From assembly GCA_002794105.1 (NCBI GenBank), contig PHFL01000007.1, positions 21,412 to 85,411 of the forward strand: a stretch of DNA of 64,000 bases. The letters run 5' to 3'. Of this stretch, positions 16,942 to 26,300 are shown in pieces; the stretch's first letter is position 1, and every line of letters begins with the position of its first letter. This stretch comes from Candidatus Thermochlorobacter aerophilus (GTDB lineage: Bacteria; Bacteroidota; Chlorobiia; Chlorobiales; Thermochlorobacteraceae). Below the pieces are notes generated by a model. It was not told the DNA's origin, did not search any database, and worked only from the letters and a program-made list of their open reading frames with translations. A program made the position numbers and the translations under genes.

Positions 16942-18243
16942 ATGAAGAGATGCTCAAAGATACAACAAGTAGGTTGGATAATAGTAATAGTACTTTTTTG
17001 CTCCGACTGCTCTTTTGTGCTTGCGCAGAAAAAGTCTGAACTCGATATGCTGCGTGAAGAGCGGCGCAGCAATCAAGCCGAACTGAAATTGCTCACCGAA
17101 CAAATTGAGCAGTATGAAACGGCGCTCAAAAAAATCTCCGAAAAAGAAAAACTCTCGCTCCAAGCCTTAGAAACCCTCGAAAGACAGCTGAGTGTCTATC
17201 AGGTGGTGCTGAAAGGATTGGAAAAAAATCAAGAGAAACTCTCGCGAGAAATTGTGCTGACAAAGCATGCCTTAGCCGCCGCTGAAAAAGATTTGCAGAA
17301 AATGAAAGAAGATTTCGCAAGGTACGCAGTGGGGATTTACAAATTTGGCGTGCGGCGAAATGAAGAAATTCTCTTCTCCTCAGCGTCGCTCAATCAAGCT
17401 ATTGTGCGTTTGGAGTATATCAAGCGTTTTGAGCAAGCTGGCAAGCTCAAAATTTTGGACATTACCAGAAAGAAAAGCCAAATCTTGGCGCTGCATGATA
17501 CGCTTGCGGCACGCTACCAAGAAAATCGTCGGCTGATGGAAGAAAAATTGCGTCAGACTGCCGCCTTTGAGCAGCGAAAAAAGAGCCGAGAGCAATTGCT
17601 GGCGGAGTTGCAGAGAAACAAGAAAAAGCTCAAGGAAGAAATTGAGGCGCGTCAGAACAGAGTAAAAACTTTGACGCAAGAAATTCAGCGGCTATTGGCG
17701 CTTGAAGAAAAAGCCGTTCAAGCTGAACGGCAAAGACAACTTTCTGAAAAAGCAAAGCTAAAAGCACAACCTGAGAGCGGAACAACTTCAAAAGCTTTGT
17801 CATCCGAAAATCTGCCTGCGCTTGGCGAAGCCAAAACTTTTGAAGACTATCGCGGAAAACTGCCATGGCCAGTGCGCAATGGCGTAATTGTGCGAGCATT
17901 TGGAGAAAACGTCAATAAAACGCTGAAAATTGTAACCTTCAACAATGGCGTGGATATTTCAGTAACAAAGGATGCAGAGGTGTTTGCCGTAGCGCCGGGC
18001 AAAGTCACACAGGTCAGCTATCTTCCTACGTTTGGCAACATTGTCATTATTCGCCACATTGATGGATTTATCACGGTCTATGCCAGCTTAAAAGAGGTGC
18101 GGGTGGCAAAAGGCGATGCGGTTCAGGCGCGTCAGGTGATTGGAACGGCACTATCGAGCCAGAATGGTAATGCTATCGTGCACTTTGAAGTGTGGCAAGG
18201 TAAAGAAAAACACAATCCTGAAATATGGCTGGCTAAGAATTAG
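16942..18243 (+). CDS. EnvC-like murein hydrolase activator (degenerate M23/LytM domain)
   Basis: 433 residues. An N-terminal signal peptide or anchor ([18 protein letters not shown]) is followed by about 250 residues of coiled coil rich in Glu, Lys and Gln, then a LytM-like domain (about 310-433). The zinc-site motif HxGxD is NNGVD at 334-338, so the first His is Asn, and the second-strand YxHL is YASL (380-383); only Asp338 and His414 (HFE) remain. Such loss is typical of EnvC-type activators, which stimulate amidases instead of cutting peptidoglycan. Probably acts in daughter-cell separation in the periplasm. The 3' end overlaps the convergent sensor kinase by 11 bases. Confidence 0.9.
   Translation: MKRCSKIQQVGWIIVIVLFCSDCSFVLAQKKSELDMLREERRSNQAELKLLTEQIEQYETALKKISEKEKLSLQALETLERQLSVYQVVLKGLEKNQEKLSREIVLTKHALAAAEKDLQKMKEDFARYAVGIYKFGVRRNEEILFSSASLNQAIVRLEYIKRFEQAGKLKILDITRKKSQILALHDTLAARYQENRRLMEEKLRQTAAFEQRKKSREQLLAELQRNKKKLKEEIEARQNRVKTLTQEIQRLLALEEKAVQAERQRQLSEKAKLKAQPESGTTSKALSSENLPALGEAKTFEDYRGKLPWPVRNGVIVRAFGENVNKTLKIVTFNNGVDISVTKDAEVFAVAPGKVTQVSYLPTFGNIVIIRHIDGFITVYASLKEVRVAKGDAVQARQVIGTALSSQNGNAIVHFEVWQGKEKHNPEIWLAKN
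16955..16962 (-). promoter_or_regulatory. Candidate -7 element for msrB
   Basis: On the minus strand TATCTTTG (16962-16955) fits TAnnTTTG and lies 33 bases before the msrB ATG; no clear -33 TTTG is seen 19 bases upstream, so the match is partial. It sits inside the first codons of the divergent EnvC-like gene. Confidence 0.25.
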
Positions 18244-21200
18244 TCTGTGGTGTCGTAGCAGGCACATCCACAAGAGGAAGCTCAACGATGAATGTAGCAC
18301 CCTGACCTTTCCCCGGCGACTCCGCCCAAACCTTACCATTGTGCAAATCAACGATGCGCTTGACGAGTGCCAGCCCAAGCCCAACTGAAGTTTCACCACC
18401 CGTAGGCTGTGCAGATAAGCGTTGGAACTTGCGGAACATTAGGAATTTATCTTCTTCGCTAAGCCCTTGTCCTTCATCGCGCACTTCAATGCGCCCAACA
18501 CGATGGTCTTGACGCACATAAACCCAGATGCGTGCGCCAAAAGGTGAGTATTTAATAGCATTGGAAATAAGCTGACCGACCATTTCTGTCAGGCGGTCTT
18601 CATCACCGTAAACCGTAGCATCGCTTTCAACATGTAGCTCGATACGCTGCATTTTCTTGGCTGCAAGGTCTTGATGACGTAACACAGCAAGTTCTACCAA
18701 TCCTTTGAGAGAAACATCTCGCTTTCGCAGCAAGAGGCTATCGACCCCAATCAAGTTGGAGTCAAGGAGTTTATCGATGGTAACCGTCATGCGGTGTGCA
18801 AGGTCACGAATAATGTTGAGGTATTGGACTTGCAAGTGTGGCGGAACCTCTCCGTTGAGCAGCATGGAAGTAAGTTCAGAAATGCTTTTGAGTGGTGTGC
18901 GCAGTTCATTAGCCGCCACACCGATAAGTTCGGTCTTAAACTCACTGGCTTGTTCAGCAATCTGACGCTGGCGTTCAGAATTTTCTTTTTCAAGTTGCAA
19001 GTCGCGCGTACGCTCGGCAACCAGTTTGCAAAGCTCTTCTTGTTTGAGACTCAGTTGCCTGACACGCCACGACCATATTCCAAAACCAGCAAGTGCAAGG
19101 CTCAGTGCAGAGAGACCAATAAACCAAGGCGTCTGGTAAAAATGCGGCTCAACTCTGAAAGTAAAACTTGCGCCAGCCTCATTCCACACCCCATCGTTGT
19201 TACAGGCTTTGACATGAAATGTGTAGACCTTAGGTGGAAGGTTGGTGTAGGTAATTTCACGCGCATCGCCCATATCAATCCAATCGTGGTCGAAGCCATC
19301 GAGTTTGACTCTAAATTGCACTTTTTCAGGGGCAAGAAAGGAAAGTGCCGTGTAGTGAAAGTCAAAGCGTTGCACGCTTGGTGGAAACGACATGTTGTCG
19401 GTAGGATTAGAGATAAAGGTTTGGTCAGCGCGAACCTGTTCAATTTTAACGGCGGGCACAAGGGTATTATACTTGATGTTGTAGGGATTGATTATCACAA
19501 GTCCCTTTCCTGTCGGTATCCATAGCTCACCGCGTGTGTTGATACGAACAGGCATGCAAGCGCCTGTAACCTCACTGGTTGTCATGCCATCGGAGCGGTC
19601 AAATTTTTTTACAGCAAGTAAGGCGCGCTTACCATCCAAAACCTCATTGAGGTCTTGAATTGAGAGTGCATAGACGCCGTCATTGCTACCAGTCCAAAGA
19701 TTTCCAAGGGAGTCTAAGGCAAGAAAAAATGCAGACTGTGCAAAAAGCACTTGTGAGGGAGGAAGATTCGTGATTTTGCCATGCTTGAGACGAGAAATTC
19801 CAGCATTGGTGCCGAAAAGCATCGACCCATCAGGTTGCTCGAGAGCACAGAAGACAACCCCAGCTGCCAAGCTGTCTTTGAGTGTGTAGGTAACTAAGGA
19901 ATCATCAATGAGGCAGCCAATTCCATTGCCGTCGGTACCAAACCAAATGCAATGGTCATGCGACTCGTAGATAAAGGTGATAGAGTGACGTGTAAAATCT
20001 GAAAGGTTTGTAGGCTGAACGGGATAGAGAGAATCATTAATGAGGCGATACAATCCACCTACTCCGCCGGTCCAAAGCCGCCCACGTGAATCTTCATAGA
20101 CAGTACGCAGCCGGTCGCCAGCACCGCTGCCAGTTGAAAAAATTTTGAAACGGCTGTTCTCATACCGGCAAAGCCCAGAGTACGTGGCAAAGTAAAGTTG
20201 ATTGGAGCGTGTGCGAGTAATGCCACGCACCAAATCGTTAGGAAGCCCATCTGCAGGCGTATAGTTGATGAACTTGCCATTAACCAAGTGGCTCACGCCG
20301 CCAGCCGTAGCAATCCAATATGAACCATCTCGGTCTTCATACACGCCATAGACAATATCATCCACAAGACCTTGCTTGCTGGTGTAAATCAAAAACTTTC
20401 CATCCTTGAAACGATTCAGTCCGCCACGATAGGTGCCAACCCAAAGACTGCCCTCGCGGTCGAGAGCAAGGCTTTGGATTTGGTTATCTGTTAGCCCGTC
20501 TTTCTTGGAGAAGGAATCAAACTCGCTTTTGCCACGATTTAGGCGAAGCCGGCAAATGCCCCCATTGTAGGTACCAATCCACAGGATGCCATTTTTATCA
20601 ACCAAAATGGAAAGCACACGATTATGTGGGAGTCCATCGGCGGTGGTGTATAGGGTGAATTTGCCATTTTGGTAGCGAAAAAGTCCGCAGTCGCCCGAGC
20701 CAAGCCAAAGTGATTGAGTAAGGCTGTCTTCCGCAATGGTCCAAATCGAGCCGGGGACGAATCCGTCAGCTTCTGTAAAGTGCTTAAAGACCCCATCCTT
20801 GAAACTCCATAACCCGCCCACGGAGCCAATCCAAAGTGTGCCTTCACGGTCAAGCAGCACGCAATTAACGGCATTTTGCTGGACATCGCCCGGCAGATGA
20901 TACGCAATGATTTTCCCATCGGTGTAATGCGCAATCCCATTGCGAGTAGCGAACCACATACCACCTGCTCTATCGGGGCACATGTGATGCACTACATTGC
21001 TTGGCAACCCATCTTGAATGGTGTATGTCTTGAAACGCCCATCTTTTAATTGCATCACACCGCCGCCGTTCGTGCCAAACCACAAGCTGCCATCCGCACT
21101 TTGGCGAATAGACCAAACACCATTGCTTTTTAGCTCTGGCGTATTAGCCGTTCTGAAAATGGTAAATGATGCGCCATCAAAGCGGGCAATGCCATCAAAT

Positions 21201-21442
21201 GTGCCAATCCAGATGTAGCCATCAGAGGCTTGAAAAATGCTGAGTATAGCATTGGAAGGTAAACCTTGCTCGCGTTGCCAAACTTCATGGATATATTGTG
21301 CAAAACTCTTTTGAGGGTCTAATGCAAAAAGTGGTGTGGCTCGCCCAAGACTAAGCCAGAGAGAAAGTAAAGCAAGAGGTGCAATTCTTCCCCATGCAAT
21401 TTTCAGATGAACATCCAGTCGCCAAAACTTACCGTATAGCAT
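18233..21442 (-). CDS. Two-component propeller sensor kinase with Asn at the phospho-acceptor position
   Basis: 1069 residues from ATG at 21442. Order: signal peptide (IAPLALLSLWLSLG), about a dozen Reg_prop propeller repeats (patterns GSLWVGT, IWIGTFDG, SIWTIAEDS), a Y_Y_Y domain (FTFRVEPHFYQTPWF), one membrane segment (WFIGLSALSLALAGFGIWSW), coiled linker, kinase core, and no receiver or output domain. The H-box expected as xxHELRTPL reads VAANELRTPL: the phospho-acceptor His is Asn845. The ATP-binding part is intact: N-box EMVGQLISNAIKYSP, DEGQGL, GLGLALVKRIVDLHNG. So autophosphorylation at the usual site seems impossible; it may be a scaffold or kinase-dead regulator. The signal sensed is unknown. 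No response regulator gene lies next to it. Confidence 0.9.
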   Translation of the reverse strand: MLYGKFWRLDVHLKIAWGRIAPLALLSLWLSLGRATPLFALDPQKSFAQYIHEVWQREQGLPSNAILSIFQASDGYIWIGTFDGIARFDGASFTIFRTANTPELKSNGVWSIRQSADGSLWFGTNGGGVMQLKDGRFKTYTIQDGLPSNVVHHMCPDRAGGMWFATRNGIAHYTDGKIIAYHLPGDVQQNAVNCVLLDREGTLWIGSVGGLWSFKDGVFKHFTEADGFVPGSIWTIAEDSLTQSLWLGSGDCGLFRYQNGKFTLYTTADGLPHNRVLSILVDKNGILWIGTYNGGICRLRLNRGKSEFDSFSKKDGLTDNQIQSLALDREGSLWVGTYRGGLNRFKDGKFLIYTSKQGLVDDIVYGVYEDRDGSYWIATAGGVSHLVNGKFINYTPADGLPNDLVRGITRTRSNQLYFATYSGLCRYENSRFKIFSTGSGAGDRLRTVYEDSRGRLWTGGVGGLYRLINDSLYPVQPTNLSDFTRHSITFIYESHDHCIWFGTDGNGIGCLIDDSLVTYTLKDSLAAGVVFCALEQPDGSMLFGTNAGISRLKHGKITNLPPSQVLFAQSAFFLALDSLGNLWTGSNDGVYALSIQDLNEVLDGKRALLAVKKFDRSDGMTTSEVTGACMPVRINTRGELWIPTGKGLVIINPYNIKYNTLVPAVKIEQVRADQTFISNPTDNMSFPPSVQRFDFHYTALSFLAPEKVQFRVKLDGFDHDWIDMGDAREITYTNLPPKVYTFHVKACNNDGVWNEAGASFTFRVEPHFYQTPWFIGLSALSLALAGFGIWSWRVRQLSLKQEELCKLVAERTRDLQLEKENSERQRQIAEQASEFKTELIGVAANELRTPLKSISELTSMLLNGEVPPHLQVQYLNIIRDLAHRMTVTIDKLLDSNLIGVDSLLLRKRDVSLKGLVELAVLRHQDLAAKKMQRIELHVESDATVYGDEDRLTEMVGQLISNAIKYSPFGARIWVYVRQDHRVGRIEVRDEGQGLSEEDKFLMFRKFQRLSAQPTGGETSVGLGLALVKRIVDLHNGKVWAESPGKGQGATFIVELPLVDVPATTPQTNS

Positions 21443-21603
21443 ACTAGACCTATAAGGCAAAGAGAGTAAGAGGAGACAAATAAAAAATGCAAACGAACTT
21501 GCCTGTACAGGTAGTGCAACAGCGCAAATTTAGCCAAAGTTTGTATCAATTACTGAAAAAAGTGTCGTCAAGGGAGGCTGTAGAAGTAGCATGCAGCAAG
21601 ATG

Positions 21604-22833
21604 TCAGTTGGCTGTGCTAGCTTGCGTTAGCAAGGCATCACAGTATTTGTCAGCCGAGCTTTGAATGGCTGAAAAGTGCTGTGAAAACTCGGTCTCATCT
21701 ATTTGCTCCCTTAGATATTCCCAGTTTTGGTTGTTAATCTTCTGCTCAAATTCGGTTAATTTTTCGGAAAGGCGCTTGGCGATGTAGAAGTGCTCGACAG
21801 CAAGTTTGGTATTGTGCATAGCAAGTGCCACCAGTCCAATTTGAGCGGCAGCAGTAGCCACACCTGACAGATTGCGATGAGCATACTGCTTTTGCATCAA
21901 GTCTTGAAAGCCAGCTAAAGCACTAGCGTAATCTCCCTTTGCTGCTAATGCACTGCTAAGTTGATGACGTGCGGCAAACTCGGCAGCCGTATTACCAGCC
22001 TTCTGCAATTTTTCGACAATGACACTCAGTTCGGCAATTGCTGTGTCAAATCGCATGAGTTTGGCGGAGCCCGTAGCAAGTTGATGCCTCAAAAAAAGCT
22101 CGACTTCTTCGTTAAGAGATGCCGCTAAGGGAATCGCCGCGCTAAGCAAAGTCAATGCGGCTTCGGTTTTATCTGCCTTCATAAAAGCAGGCGAGTAGGC
22201 TGCAGCAAGTTGCACAGCTTCTTTGTGCAAGCCCGCCGCAATTAGGTGATGTTGCCATTTTGGCACACGCGTGTCATCGTTGCCAGTTTGATTGGAATAA
22301 AACTGTGCAAAGGCAAGGTTTGCGCTGGTGCAGTCTTCAGGAGAAAGCCGACGCAAAATCTCGGCTTTCACTGCTGAATGAAGTTGAAATTTTGGGGCAC
22401 TGCTCTTAGTGCTCAGCTCTACGAAGTTTAGCCGCAATAGCATCAAAAGCAAGTCCTCGCTATCAGGATAAGGCTCGGGAAACGGAATAGACTTCCAGAT
22501 GGCATCGAGCTCTTTTTCAGAAAGCGGTTCTGTGGCTTGAGAAAGCACAACGCAAAAGGCATAAAGCGGCACATACTCACCAGTGCTAAGACTGCTCAAT
22601 GCACGTCTGAGCCATTGCGTTGTAAGTTCATCCGACACCGTAGATGATTGAAGTTCCTGCGCAAGCTCGTCATAACTGACCGTATTAGTTAGCAAAAGCG
22701 ACTTGATAGCACCAAGCAGAAGTGGGGATTTACCAGCAAGGGTAGCAAGTTGCCGCTCATCATCTTCAGAGAACGGAAGTAAAAATTTCTGCAAAGTATC
22801 CGCGACAGCCATACTCTTGAGATGTGTAAACAT
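21604..22833 (-). CDS. Helical-repeat protein resembling the arm/TPR part of a STAND NTPase
   Basis: 409 residues, mainly alpha-helical, no signal peptide. The middle reads like the winged-helix end of an NB-ARC-type NTPase (LLRLNFVELSTKSSAPKFQLHSAVKAEILRR, quoted as LLRLNFVELS and LHSAVKAEILRR), and the C-terminal half contains TPR-like helices (GDYASALAGFQDLMQ, NTKLAVEHFYIAKRLSE). There is no P-loop, so no NTPase activity is expected. It may be a remnant or a stand-alone helper of a STAND system, or an ordinary adaptor. ATG start at 22833. Next to the propeller sensor, 162 bases upstream on the same strand, with unclear linkage. Confidence 0.6.
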   Translation of the reverse strand: MFTHLKSMAVADTLQKFLLPFSEDDERQLATLAGKSPLLLGAIKSLLLTNTVSYDELAQELQSSTVSDELTTQWLRRALSSLSTGEYVPLYAFCVVLSQATEPLSEKELDAIWKSIPFPEPYPDSEDLLLMLLRLNFVELSTKSSAPKFQLHSAVKAEILRRLSPEDCTSANLAFAQFYSNQTGNDDTRVPKWQHHLIAAGLHKEAVQLAAAYSPAFMKADKTEAALTLLSAAIPLAASLNEEVELFLRHQLATGSAKLMRFDTAIAELSVIVEKLQKAGNTAAEFAARHQLSSALAAKGDYASALAGFQDLMQKQYAHRNLSGVATAAAQIGLVALAMHNTKLAVEHFYIAKRLSEKLTEFEQKINNQNWEYLREQIDETEFSQHFSAIQSSADKYCDALLTQASTAN

Positions 22834-23056
22834 GTATCAAGTGCACACGCTCAAGATATATGCCTGCGTGAAGTCTTGCAAATGCCCATGGAGCAAAGCC
22901 AAATGGTCTCGGTCAGGCTGCGAGAAGCATGGTATCGATAAACCCGCGCTACCATGGGTTTGAAAAACAGTGCGACAAAAACATTTTGTTTGAGGTTTGA
23001 GGATATGCAAAAAGGTTCTATCTTGAAAAGATTTTGCCAACTTACTCAACCATGTT

Positions 23057-23413
23057 ATGACTTCAACGAATTCACCAAACGGCGATTCCCCATTCGGGAA
23101 CATGCGTCTGAAATTAGACCCACAAAAAGAACGAGAGTTTTTTGCCATCGTGCAAGAAAAGTATGATGGAGATTTGCATGCGGCATTGCGGCGAGCCATT
23201 GAGTATTTTTTAATGTGCGAAAAATCGCGCAACCTTAAACAGGTGTCAGAAACACTGCGTGAAATTCAGGGGAAAATTTCACGAATTCGTGAAATGAGTG
23301 CTCAAATCTCTGATGCAATGAAGAGCATCAACGAGACCAATGCACGTATCAAAGAAGCACAAGAAGCACGAGAGCTAAAAAATGGCACTATCCCGAAGTC
23401 GTTAGGCCTCTAA
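23057..23413 (+). CDS. Small protein with ribbon-helix-helix-like N-terminus and coiled coil
   Basis: 118 residues. Residues 15-55 (MRLKLDPQKEREFFAIVQEK, then DLHAALRRAIEYFL) have the strand-helix-helix spacing of RHH DNA-binding domains; residues 60-105 form a predicted coiled coil (QVSETLREIQGKISRIREM). This suggests a dimeric DNA-binding protein but I cannot be sure. No toxin-like partner lies beside it; the next gene is a convergent MBOAT acyltransferase ending 9 bases away. The 223 bases upstream hold a 7-bp inverted repeat CATGGTA/TACCATG and no clear promoter. Confidence 0.55.
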   Translation: MTSTNSPNGDSPFGNMRLKLDPQKEREFFAIVQEKYDGDLHAALRRAIEYFLMCEKSRNLKQVSETLREIQGKISRIREMSAQISDAMKSINETNARIKEAQEARELKNGTIPKSLGL

Positions 23414-23421
23414 AAATCAGC

Positions 23422-24936
23422 TCAGAATTGAAAGTAGATGAACGGCTGCATATCCGCTGAAATGGCTTGATAGACAACAAAGACCACCAACGCCGCTAAA
23501 GCCGCTTTAGCATACATGGGCAAGGCAATAAATGTGGCTTTTCCATATTCTTTCCATGTACTTGGCATCCATTGCCAGAAAAAACCTAACAACATAATTG
23601 CGAACACGCCAAGGTAACTGGAAACAATCTTTGCAATAAGCATGAGTTCGATGCCGCCTGAGAGTTTTTCTATCATTTCAAGTGCTAGCTCAAATGAAGA
23701 GGCACGGAAAAAAATGCGCGTAAAGGTGATAAAAGAAAATGTGATAAAGACCGATGCAAGCACCACCCACCAGCGCTGGTCATCTTTGAATGGGCTGATG
23801 CGTCGCCAGTAGCGATAAAACAGAAGTGCCAATCCGTTGAGTCCGCCCCAGATAACGAAGTTCCAGCTTGCCCCGTGCCACAAGCCGCCTAAGAGCATGG
23901 TTGCCATGATGTTGAAGCTCGTGCGCCATTCACCAAAGCGGTTGCCACCGAGTGGGATGTAGAGGTAATCACGTAGCCAGTTAGAGAGTGAAATGTGCCA
24001 GCGACGCCAAAACTCGGCAACATTTTCAGCTTTGTGAGGTTCATTGAAGTTAGGCGGCAGTCTAAAACCCATCACTAACGAAAGCCCAATAGCAATATCG
24101 GTGTAGCCAGAAAAATCGCAATAGACCTGCAGCGAGTAGCCGTAGCAAGCCATCAGAGCTTCAAAGCCAGTGTAAGCACTCGGATGTGCAAAGACACGGT
24201 CGACGAAATTGACCGAGATGTAATCCGAAATGAGCATTTTTTTGAGTAGCCCTTTGAGAACCAAAAAAATTGCTGTGCCAAACTCCGCTTCACTGAGTTG
24301 ATAGGGCTTATACATCTGCGGAATGAAATGCGAAGCACGTACAATAGGACCAGCAACCAATTGCGGGAAGAAAGTGACAAAAAAGCCAAAATCGAGAAAA
24401 TTGCTTACAGGCTCGAGCTCTTTGCGATAGACATCAATGATGTAGCTCATTTTCTGAAAGGTGTAGAAAGAGATGCCTATCGGTAAAACAATCGTATCGA
24501 CATCGAAGTGCGTGCCAGCAATGCCATTTGCCCAATAGGCAAGAAAGTTTAAGGGCTTGAGCGTGGTGTGGAAGAGCGCATTGTAAGATTCCGTAAAGAA
24601 GTATGCGTATTTGAAATATGCCAGTATGCCCAGATTGAGCGCAACACTGGTCCAGAGATACGCCGCACGCCAGCGACCTTGACTGCGGTAAATGAGGTGC
24701 CCAAGACCGTAATCGGCGGCTGTAGAGAAAAGCAAAAGCAGAAAAAACAGTCCTGCCGTTTTGTAGTAGAAGAAAAGGCTGACAAGAAAAAGGTAGGCAT
24801 TTCGCCAGCTTTGCCGCTCGTAGACAAGAGTATAACCTGCCAGTGCTGCTGCAAAGAACCACCAGAACGCACTGCGCGTGAAAATCATCGGAAGTTCAGG
24901 ATTATACCCAAGTATAGATTCAAGCCAGTGGTGCAT
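23422..24936 (-). CDS. MBOAT family O-acyltransferase (AlgI/PatA-like)
   Basis: 504 residues, about ten or more membrane segments. MBOAT enzymes move an acyl group, often acetyl, across the membrane to a polysaccharide, peptidoglycan or protein. Signature segments: FVTFFPQLVAGPIVR, FCDFSGYTDIAIG, ENVAEFWRRWHISLSNWLRDYLYIPLGG (given here in part), and GGLWHGASWNFVIWGG with the catalytic His. ATG at 24936. Two SGNH-hydrolase-like genes follow upstream on the same strand in the same order of transcription, 5 bases apart from the nearest, indicating an operon that transfers and handles acyl groups outside the cell. Confidence 0.93.
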   Translation of the reverse strand: MHHWLESILGYNPELPMIFTRSAFWWFFAAALAGYTLVYERQSWRNAYLFLVSLFFYYKTAGLFFLLLLFSTAADYGLGHLIYRSQGRWRAAYLWTSVALNLGILAYFKYAYFFTESYNALFHTTLKPLNFLAYWANGIAGTHFDVDTIVLPIGISFYTFQKMSYIIDVYRKELEPVSNFLDFGFFVTFFPQLVAGPIVRASHFIPQMYKPYQLSEAEFGTAIFLVLKGLLKKMLISDYISVNFVDRVFAHPSAYTGFEALMACYGYSLQVYCDFSGYTDIAIGLSLVMGFRLPPNFNEPHKAENVAEFWRRWHISLSNWLRDYLYIPLGGNRFGEWRTSFNIMATMLLGGLWHGASWNFVIWGGLNGLALLFYRYWRRISPFKDDQRWWVVLASVFITFSFITFTRIFFRASSFELALEMIEKLSGGIELMLIAKIVSSYLGVFAIMLLGFFWQWMPSTWKEYGKATFIALPMYAKAALAALVVFVVYQAISADMQPFIYFQF

Positions 24937-24941
24937 CGGTA

Positions 24942-26300
24942 TTAGTGCTTGGTAAAGACAGACTCTGTATTGCGGTAGTTCTCGTAAGCGTTGATGAGTG
25001 CATCGAAGAAAAGATTGCCAAGCAAAAGATAGCCATCGTGATTGAAGTGCACTCTATCGCGCTTAGCAAGTTTAGCTTGTTGCCAGTAAGCAAAGGAACG
25101 CAAGCCGCCCATGACCTCAAACAAATCCCAAACTGCTGCATTGTGTCTTTGCGCCAGACGCAAAATGACATCTCTGGCAGGAAGCGTGTTAAAATTCGGT
25201 GCTCGGCGGCGAGTTAGGTTATCGCTATTGGTAATGAAAATGATAGCTGCGTGAGGCACCGCCGATTTTACAATTTGCAAGAGTTGCTCGTATTCTGCTT
25301 CAAACTTTTGGGCATTGAAGTGCTTGCCACGCGTATCATTGACACCGATGGAAAACACAATTAAGTCGGGGTTGAGTATAGCCAACTCTTTGCCAAGTAG
25401 CGTACAGCCAAGATATGAGCGCACAGTGGCACCATTGACTCCGATAGCACTGTAAGAGAACCCGGGCTTATCGTGCTCGAGCAGAAGACCTCGCAAGACA
25501 AATTCGCCAGCAAGATTGTGTTGCTTGACAAACTCAAACCGCACGCTACTGAGAGCTTCTTCAAAAGTGAAGGCAGTGTATCCTGCAGTACGGTCGACAA
25601 AACGCTGATGGCGAAGCGAGGGGTCGGCAAGTCGCACGATGTAGGTGGTATCTTCTGCGTTATGAAAAACTTTGACATGCTTGAACAGATATTGCGGATA
25701 CGGATAATCAAGCCAGCCACTACCAGTGAGGATAATTTCTAATTCAGCCAGGCTATCGGTGGTGCTTACTGCAACGCCGGAGACGCCAACGGGTACTCGA
25801 GCGGTATGTTTGGTGTGGCGATGTGCACGCCAATGCCCTGTGTAGTCTACTCTAAAGTTAGGTGAGCCGTTCGAGCGCCCGAGCTTTTGCGGAAAAATGA
25901 ACCCGCGTTCACCTTCGCAGTCTGGTTTCCACTCACGCAGTCGGCGGCGAACTTGACCCGTCCACACATCGGCTTGAACATGCGAACCGCCAAAATGCAC
26001 AATGCGCACTTTTCCAGTAGCATGATGCCAGAGACTATCGACTTTTTCAAAAAAACGGCGAAACGACGCAAGACCCGACACTTGATTTGCGAAAAACAAA
26101 CGGTTTGAGCCATAACGAATAAAATCGTATCGCTTGTGAGAAGGGTCTTTTTTGAATGAGGGTTTTCGCTTTAGTGGAGAAGCAGGAGAAAGGGTAGCAA
26201 GTTTATCGGTGGCATAAAGTTCGGCGCAGGGCAGCAGAAGGCTTAGGGCAAATAAGCAAAGTTTAGCGCAATGAAGGCACCGAATGAGCTGTTTTGGCAT
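24942..26300 (-). CDS. SGNH/GDSL hydrolase-like exported protein A
   Basis: 452 residues from ATG at 26300 (the longer frame to 26342 overlaps the neighbour more). A hydrophobic N-terminal segment (LCLFALSLLLPCAELYA) is a signal peptide or anchor. SGNH blocks: FGGSHVQADVW (block I, GGSH for GDSx), IGVNGATVRSYLG (block II Gly), VFSIGVNDTR (block III GxND), and DRVHFNHDGY (block V DxxH). All four catalytic positions are filled, so it could be an esterase or acetyltransferase of the AlgX/AlgJ/PatB type that receives acyl groups from the MBOAT partner. Its start overlaps the end of the second SGNH gene by 38 bases. Confidence 0.82.
   Translation of the reverse strand: MPKQLIRCLHCAKLCLFALSLLLPCAELYATDKLATLSPASPLKRKPSFKKDPSHKRYDFIRYGSNRLFFANQVSGLASFRRFFEKVDSLWHHATGKVRIVHFGGSHVQADVWTGQVRRRLREWKPDCEGERGFIFPQKLGRSNGSPNFRVDYTGHWRAHRHTKHTARVPVGVSGVAVSTTDSLAELEIILTGSGWLDYPYPQYLFKHVKVFHNAEDTTYIVRLADPSLRHQRFVDRTAGYTAFTFEEALSSVRFEFVKQHNLAGEFVLRGLLLEHDKPGFSYSAIGVNGATVRSYLGCTLLGKELAILNPDLIVFSIGVNDTRGKHFNAQKFEAEYEQLLQIVKSAVPHAAIIFITNSDNLTRRRAPNFNTLPARDVILRLAQRHNAAVWDLFEVMGGLRSFAYWQQAKLAKRDRVHFNHDGYLLLGNLFFDALINAYENYRNTESVFTKH

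Noticed and set aside
16942..18243. Active M23 peptidoglycan endopeptidase
   Set aside because: Two of the zinc-site residues are replaced (Asn334 and Ser382), so an EnvC-like activator role fits better.
18794..19525. A 243-residue plus-strand open frame inside the propeller sensor gene
   Set aside because: It lies fully antisense to the strongly supported sensor kinase, has no recognisable domain, and its composition looks like a shadow frame.
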